Of a DNA stretch of 64,000 bases, positions 60,276 through 64,000 are shown piece after piece (position 1 is the stretch's first letter; each line of letters begins with the position of its first letter). The position numbers were made by a program, and so were the translations under genes. This DNA comes from Thioclava arctica (GTDB lineage Bacteria > Pseudomonadota > Alphaproteobacteria > Rhodobacterales > Rhodobacteraceae). The stretch is taken from the NCBI RefSeq assembly GCF_040892615.1, contig NZ_JBFRYC010000004.1:124001-188000 (forward strand), given 5' to 3'. The notes under the pieces were generated by a model. That model worked only from the letters and a program-made list of their open reading frames with translations. It searched no databases and was not told the DNA's origin.

Positions 60276-60875
60276 CTAGCGAACGGCTTTCACACCTTCC
60301 AGGATCAGCGTGGTGGCAACATCGGCGTAATCCTCGCGCGAGATCGGCCCGCCTTCCTTGAACCACATATAGACCCAGTTCATCATGCCAAACAGCGACA
60401 TCGTCACGGGCATCACCAGCGGGCGCTCTGGGCGGTCAAGTTCGGGATGAATCGCGCGCAGCACGTTTGAGAAATAGCCCACGATCTTGCGCTCAAGCTT
60501 GGTCAGTTCTGCCTTCTGCGCATCCGAGAGCGCCGGTCCCGCATTCAGCTGAACCTTGTGTTGATCGTCAGCGCCACGATAGGCGTCCAGCACCACCATC
60601 ACCAAAGCCTTGAGCTGCTTATGGGGGGGCAGCGTGGCGTCATTTGCCTCGGCCAATGCGTAATCGAGGTCTTCAAGATGGGCCTGAATGATCGCGAAAA
60701 TAAGCGCGTCTTTCGAGGGGTAGTAATGATAAAGCAGTGATTTCGACACGCCCGCCTCAAGCGCGATCTGCGACATCGAGGCTTTCTCCATCCCCTGAGA
60801 GGCAAAAACTCGGGCGGCATCGAGTAATAGGTTATGTTGCTTTTCTTCAAAATCGCTGGCGCGTGTTCTGGCCAT
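60276..60875 (-). CDS. paaR: TetR family regulator, PaaR-like
   Basis: A 199-residue TetR repressor with an N-terminal helix-turn-helix (about 28-50, MSQIALEAGVSKSLLYHYYPSKDAL) and a helical ligand domain. Its place beside paaK, and the ACC-N3-CGGTCGG motif upstream of it and of the other paa transcripts, suggest it represses the island and is released by phenylacetyl-CoA or a related ligand, as described for PaaR of other proteobacteria. The start at 60875 follows AGGAGG by about 10 bases. Confidence 0.85.
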   Translation of the reverse strand: MARTRASDFEEKQHNLLLDAARVFASQGMEKASMSQIALEAGVSKSLLYHYYPSKDALIFAIIQAHLEDLDYALAEANDATLPPHKQLKALVMVVLDAYRGADDQHKVQLNAGPALSDAQKAELTKLERKIVGYFSNVLRAIHPELDRPERPLVMPVTMSLFGMMNWVYMWFKEGGPISREDYADVATTLILEGVKAVR

Positions 60876-60909
60876 GGGGGTCAGCCTCCTGATGGGCCTG
60901 AATGCTGAA

Positions 60910-60927
60910 GGGGGCAAGTTTGCCCCC
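60910..60927. promoter_or_regulatory. Perfect 18-bp palindrome in the paaR leader
   Basis: GGGGGCAA, two bases, then TTGCCCCC (60910-60927) is a perfect inverted repeat 35 bases before the paaR ATG. It lacks a following T-tract on the minus strand, so it is more likely an operator or a stabilising leader hairpin than a terminator. Confidence 0.4.
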
Positions 60928-60951
60928 TATAGACTAGTGAGTATGTGATTG

Positions 60952-60965
60952 ACCAGTCGGTCGGG
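60952..60965. promoter_or_regulatory. Candidate PaaR operator upstream of paaR
   Basis: ACCAGTCGGTCGGG matches the ACC-N3-CGGTCGG pattern seen at 52402 and 63619. It is squeezed between the paaK stop (60966) and the paaR leader, so binding here would give autoregulation of paaR and mark an internal promoter. Confidence 0.5.
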
Positions 60966-62276
60966 TTATTCTTTGGGGCGATTGTCGATCACACGTTTGG
61001 CTTTGCCCTCAGAGCGCGCGATCTGTCCGGGATCGTGCACTTCGATTTTGGACGAAACGCCAACCACCGATTTGATGTGATGAGCAAGCTCTTTGGACGC
61101 CGCAGACCGGGCGTCAGCTGAGGCGCGTTCGGGCGTGGCTTCGACATGCACGATCATCGCATCCATCCGACCCGCGCGCACCAGTTCAATCTGGAAATGC
61201 GGCGCAAGTCCTTTCACTTTCAGGATTTGCTCTTCGATCTGTGTCGGGAAGACGTTGACGCCGCGCAGGATCATCATGTCGTCGCTGCGCCCGGTGATCT
61301 TTTCGATCCGCCGCATTGAGCGCGCAGTGCCGGGCAATAGGCGCGTCAGATCGCGGGTGCGATAGCGCACCATCGGCAGACCTTCCTTGGTGAGCGTGGT
61401 AAAGACCAACTCGCCCATCTCGCCGTCGGGCAGAACCTCGCCGGTGACGGGGTCGATGATTTCGGGGTAGAAGTGATCCTCCCAGACATGCAGCCCGTCT
61501 TTGGTCTCGACACATTCATTCGCAACACCCGGCCCCATCACTTCGGATAGCCCATAAATATCAACGGCATGCATGTCGAAGGCCTGCTCGATCTCTTCGC
61601 GCATCTTGTTGGTCCAAGGCTCGGCGCCAAAAATGCCGACCTTGAGAGAACTTTCGCGCGGGTCGATCCCCTGACGGCGGAATTCATCAAGGATCGACAG
61701 CATATAGGACGGGGTCACCATGATGATGTCGGGCTTGAAATCCTGCATCAACGTGACCTGACGCTCTGTCATCCCGCCCGAGATTGGCACAACCGTGCAG
61801 CCCAGACGTTCCGCGCCGTAATGGGCCCCAAGCCCGCCCGTGAACAGCCCGTAGCCATAGGCGATGTGGCAGATATCGCCGGGCCGCCCGCCCGAAGCGC
61901 GGATCGAACGCGCAACCACATCGGCCCAGACATCGATATCGCCCTTGGTATAGCCCACCACCGTGGGTTTGCCGGTCGTGCCCGACGACCCATGCACGCG
62001 CACCAGACTTTTGCGCGGAACGGCGAACATGTCGAACGGGTAGTTGTCGCGCAGATCCTGCTTGTAGGTGAAGGGGAATTTCGACAGATCGGACAGTGTT
62101 TTGAGGTCTTCGGGATGCGCGCCGTGCTCGTCAAAGCGTTTGCGATAGAAGGGCGAGTTTTCATAGGCATGGGTCAGCGAGCGCCGCATCCGGTGAAACT
62201 GCAGCGCGGAGATTTCGTCACGCGAGGCGGTCTCGATCGGATCGAGCATTTCTTTGCTGGGTTTTAGGTTGATCAT
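60966..62276 (-). CDS. paaK: Phenylacetate-CoA ligase
   Basis: PaaK activates phenylacetate to phenylacetyl-CoA with ATP, the entry step of the pathway. The 436-residue protein has the AMP-binding loop SSGTTGKPTVVGYT (about 96-109), YGLSEVMGPGVANEC, GELVFTTL and the C-terminal RGVNVFPTQIEEQIL motif of the PaaK family. The start at 62276 follows GGGAGGAAA. It lies in a leftward paaG-paaI-paaK-paaR group. Confidence 0.96.
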   Translation of the reverse strand: MINLKPSKEMLDPIETASRDEISALQFHRMRRSLTHAYENSPFYRKRFDEHGAHPEDLKTLSDLSKFPFTYKQDLRDNYPFDMFAVPRKSLVRVHGSSGTTGKPTVVGYTKGDIDVWADVVARSIRASGGRPGDICHIAYGYGLFTGGLGAHYGAERLGCTVVPISGGMTERQVTLMQDFKPDIIMVTPSYMLSILDEFRRQGIDPRESSLKVGIFGAEPWTNKMREEIEQAFDMHAVDIYGLSEVMGPGVANECVETKDGLHVWEDHFYPEIIDPVTGEVLPDGEMGELVFTTLTKEGLPMVRYRTRDLTRLLPGTARSMRRIEKITGRSDDMMILRGVNVFPTQIEEQILKVKGLAPHFQIELVRAGRMDAMIVHVEATPERASADARSAASKELAHHIKSVVGVSSKIEVHDPGQIARSEGKAKRVIDNRPKE

Positions 62277-62294
62277 CTGGTTTCCTCCCAAAAA

Positions 62295-62771
62295 TCATAC
62301 GTCTTTTGTCGGCGTTTCATCCGACAGATGCGGTGTGCCCAAGCTGCGCGAATGGCCGCGGAATTCTGCGATCAAGGTTCCGTCCGCGCGCGCGATATGC
62401 ACGTCATAGATGCCCGAGCGCCCGCGCCGCGACACCTCCTTCGCGGTGGCGATCAACTGATCACCGCTCGCCCCCGGCGCGATGTAGGTGATCGAGCAAT
62501 GCTGTGCGACAGTGACCTGATTGTAGGTGTTGCAAGCGAAGGCAAAGGCGCTGTCGGCCAGCGTGAAAATATAGCCGCCATGCGCTGTTCCGTGCCCGTT
62601 GGTCATGGCGTTGGTGATCGTCATCGCCAAAGTGGCGGCGCCCGGTGCGATGTGGCGCAGCTCCATATCGAGGCGTTGCGAGGCGGAATCGTCGTTCCAC
62701 ATCGCGGCGGCGCAGGCCTCGGCCAGCTCTTGCGGTGTCATATCCGTCAGCGGTTTCATATCTTTGGCCAT
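62295..62771 (-). CDS. paaI: Hydroxyphenylacetyl-CoA thioesterase PaaI
   Basis: A 158-residue hot-dog thioesterase thought to rescue CoA from dead-end phenylacetate intermediates. It carries the NGHGTAHGGYIFTLADSAFAF motif (about 58-78) with the catalytic HGG and Asp, and the later VSRRGRSGIYDV stretch. The ATG at 62771 is 2 bases past the paaG stop. Confidence 0.95.
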   Translation of the reverse strand: MAKDMKPLTDMTPQELAEACAAAMWNDDSASQRLDMELRHIAPGAATLAMTITNAMTNGHGTAHGGYIFTLADSAFAFACNTYNQVTVAQHCSITYIAPGASGDQLIATAKEVSRRGRSGIYDVHIARADGTLIAEFRGHSRSLGTPHLSDETPTKDV

Positions 62772-62773
62772 GA

Positions 62774-63568
62774 TCAATGCCCCGTGAAATTGGCGGAACG
62801 TTTCTCCAGAAAGGCGGTGACGCCTTCGGCATAATCGTCGGTGAACCCGGCTTCGCGCTGGCAGTCGCGTTCCCGATCGAGATGCGTGTCGAGATCGCTT
62901 GTCGCGGCCTCTTGAATAAGACGCTTGGTCAGGCCCAGACCTGTGGTCGGACCGGCTGCGAGTTTACTTGCAATGGCCAAGGCTTCGGCTTGGAGCGCGT
63001 CATCCTCTACGGCGCGCCAGATCAACCCCCAGTCAGCTGCCGTCTGCGCGGGCAGGGGCTCGGCCAGAAGGGTGAGGGCCTTGGCGCGCGGCTCGCCCAG
63101 AATGCGCGCCAGAGACCAGCTTCCACCGGCATCCGGGATCAACCCGATCTTGGAAAACGCCTGAATGAATTTCGCCGATTGCGCGGCAAGAACGATGTCG
63201 CAGGCAAAGGCAATATTCGCGCCAGCCCCCGCCGCCACGCCGTTGACGGCGCAAATGACTGGCTTTTCAAGGCTGCGGATCAGCCGCAGGAGCGGGTTGT
63301 AAAACGTCTCGATGGTCGCGCCCAGATCGGGCTTGGGTCCACCCTTGCGCGGATCGCGGTCGCCCAGATCTTGGCCTGCGCAAAACCCTCGTCCGGCCCC
63401 GGTCAGAAGCACCGCGCGAATCGCGTCATCGTCGCAGGCGCGTTCCAGTTCGCCGCGCAGCGCGAGATGCATCTCTTCGTTAAAAGAGTTCAACTTTTCC
63501 GGGCGGTTGAGCGTCAGCTTCAGGACGCCAGCCTCCTGAAAGGAAAGCAAAGTTTGTGATGATGTCAT
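62774..63568 (-). CDS. paaG: 2-(1,2-epoxy-1,2-dihydrophenyl)acetyl-CoA isomerase PaaG
   Basis: A crotonase-fold enzyme of 264 residues that isomerises the ring epoxide to oxepin-CoA. It has NRPEKLNSFN, AGRGFCAGQDLGDRDP with the oxyanion-hole segment, and GVAAGAGANIAFACD, followed by the KIGLIPDAGGSWSL helix with the PaaG-type Asp. The start at 63568 follows AGGGAGAC. It is first in the leftward group, divergent from paaN. PaaF-like hydratases are the alternative but lack the D-L-G-x-R-D pattern. Confidence 0.92.
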   Translation of the reverse strand: MTSSQTLLSFQEAGVLKLTLNRPEKLNSFNEEMHLALRGELERACDDDAIRAVLLTGAGRGFCAGQDLGDRDPRKGGPKPDLGATIETFYNPLLRLIRSLEKPVICAVNGVAAGAGANIAFACDIVLAAQSAKFIQAFSKIGLIPDAGGSWSLARILGEPRAKALTLLAEPLPAQTAADWGLIWRAVEDDALQAEALAIASKLAAGPTTGLGLTKRLIQEAATSDLDTHLDRERDCQREAGFTDDYAEGVTAFLEKRSANFTGH

Positions 63569-63618
63569 GTCTGTCTCCCTGGCTCTTTTTCGAGCCCCTC
63601 AAACAAATAGTTGCATAA

Positions 63619-63632
63619 ACCGTCCGGTCGGT
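63619..63632. promoter_or_regulatory. Candidate PaaR operator between paaG and paaN
   Basis: ACCGTCCGGTCGGT matches the motif at 52402-52415 in 12 of 14 positions. It lies in the 95-base divergent region, 50 bases from paaG and 31 from paaN, so one bound dimer could control both directions. Confidence 0.55.
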
Positions 63633-63663
63633 CAATGATACGAATCGAACTCTGGGAGGAGAC

Positions 63664-64000
63664 ATGACGGATTTCTTTGATCGCCATCGCGACTTGCTGG
63701 ATCGTGCTGTTCATGCGTGGCGCGTGCGTGAATTCTGGACGCCTTTTCCCGAAACGCCTAGCACAAAAATTTACGGGGCCGATGCGCGCCGGGACGGCCA
63801 TGCGGCTTATGAGGCGCTGCTTGGCGGCGCGTTCATGCTGCCCGGCCATCCCGAGACCGCACGCCTTGGGGCAGAGCAGTCCCCTTGGGGGCAGGATGTG
63901 GCAATCAGCTATCCTGCGGTGCCTCCGGCCGCGCTGATCGCGGCATCGCAGGCGGCGGGGGCGCAGTGGGGCAAAGCCTCAATGCAGGCGCGCGTGGGGG
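63664..64000 (+). CDS. paaN: PaaN-type aldehyde dehydrogenase, N-terminal part (cut by window end)
   Basis: An open frame from the ATG at 63664, after GGGAGGAGAC, runs off the right edge after 112 codons. The opening MTDFFDRHRDLLDRAVHAW and the following WTPFPETPSTKIYGADA and GAEQSPWGQDVAISYP stretches match the N-terminus of the long PaaN (PaaN_2) aldehyde dehydrogenases found in phenylacetate clusters, about 550 residues in full. The catalytic Cys region lies outside the window. It seems redundant with PaaZ's dehydrogenase domain. Confidence 0.85.
   Translation, partial: MTDFFDRHRDLLDRAVHAWRVREFWTPFPETPSTKIYGADARRDGHAAYEALLGGAFMLPGHPETARLGAEQSPWGQDVAISYPAVPPAALIAASQAAGAQWGKASMQARVG

Noticed and set aside
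1..64000. Mobile elements, prophage, CRISPR arrays, tRNA or rRNA genes
   Set aside because: No transposase or integrase frames, no regular short repeats with spacers, and no cloverleaf or rRNA-like sequence was recognised.

Overview
The window is GC-rich chromosomal DNA from an alphaproteobacterium. Gene content and order point to the Rhodobacterales (Rhodobacteraceae/Roseobacter relatives): the run pyrH-frr-uppS-cdsA-dxr-rseP-bamA-ompH-fabZ-lpxA-lpxI-lpxB, an IalB-family protein, a DUF6456 helix-turn-helix protein, YcbK beside a YcbB-type L,D-transpeptidase, and a class I aldolase. I see no rRNA, tRNA, CRISPR array, insertion sequence or prophage. It reads as mostly stable core chromosome with a few accessory modules.

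Layout. 0.3-8 kb: an MFS exporter, a leftward pgk-SDR-aldolase operon, two tandem cyclophilins, and an acetaldehyde-type aldehyde dehydrogenase. 8-12.4 kb: a chemoreceptor, an AraC regulator and miaA. 12.5-24.9 kb: one long rightward envelope block covering UMP kinase, ribosome recycling, undecaprenyl-PP, CDP-DAG, MEP isoprenoid synthesis, RseP, BamA, an OmpH/Skp-like chaperone, FabZ and LpxA/I/B. 25-28.8 kb: an APC permease, then an octaheme tetrathionate-reductase-family cytochrome with its cytochrome b partner. 29-35 kb: murein enzymes (YcbK, L,D-transpeptidase), then LpxD with a dedicated-looking ACP and ketosynthase, then IalB. 35-41 kb: a HerA-like ATPase, a small divergent protein, the DUF6456 regulator (candidate GafA-type activator of gene transfer agents), lipA and a zinc metallopeptidase. 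41-44 kb: cytochrome bd oxidase (cydAB), with CydB carrying an unusual N-terminal extension. 44-51 kb: PHP hydrolase, ABM monooxygenase, guaA, a TSUP permease, dusA, a bicupin and an amine oxidase, plus a decayed small lipoprotein gene.

51.4-64 kb is a phenylacetate (paa) island. paaX is followed by a thiolase, paaABCDE, a second PaaA/PaaC-like ferritin-fold protein, and paaZ on the plus strand. Facing them are paaG-paaI-paaK-paaR on the minus strand, and paaN begins at the right edge. PaaK makes phenylacetyl-CoA, PaaABCE epoxidises it, PaaG isomerises it to the oxepin, PaaZ opens and oxidises the ring, and the thiolase finishes beta-oxidation. PaaF- and PaaH-type genes are not in the window. 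A shared motif of the form ACC-N3-CGGTCGG occurs before the thiolase, before paaR and between paaG and paaN, and is the likely PaaR operator.

The most interesting leads are the DUF6456/CtrA-box locus, the extra diiron-fold gene in the paa operon, the OTR-cytochrome b module with its inverted repeat, the extended CydB, and the lpxD-ACP-ketosynthase cluster.
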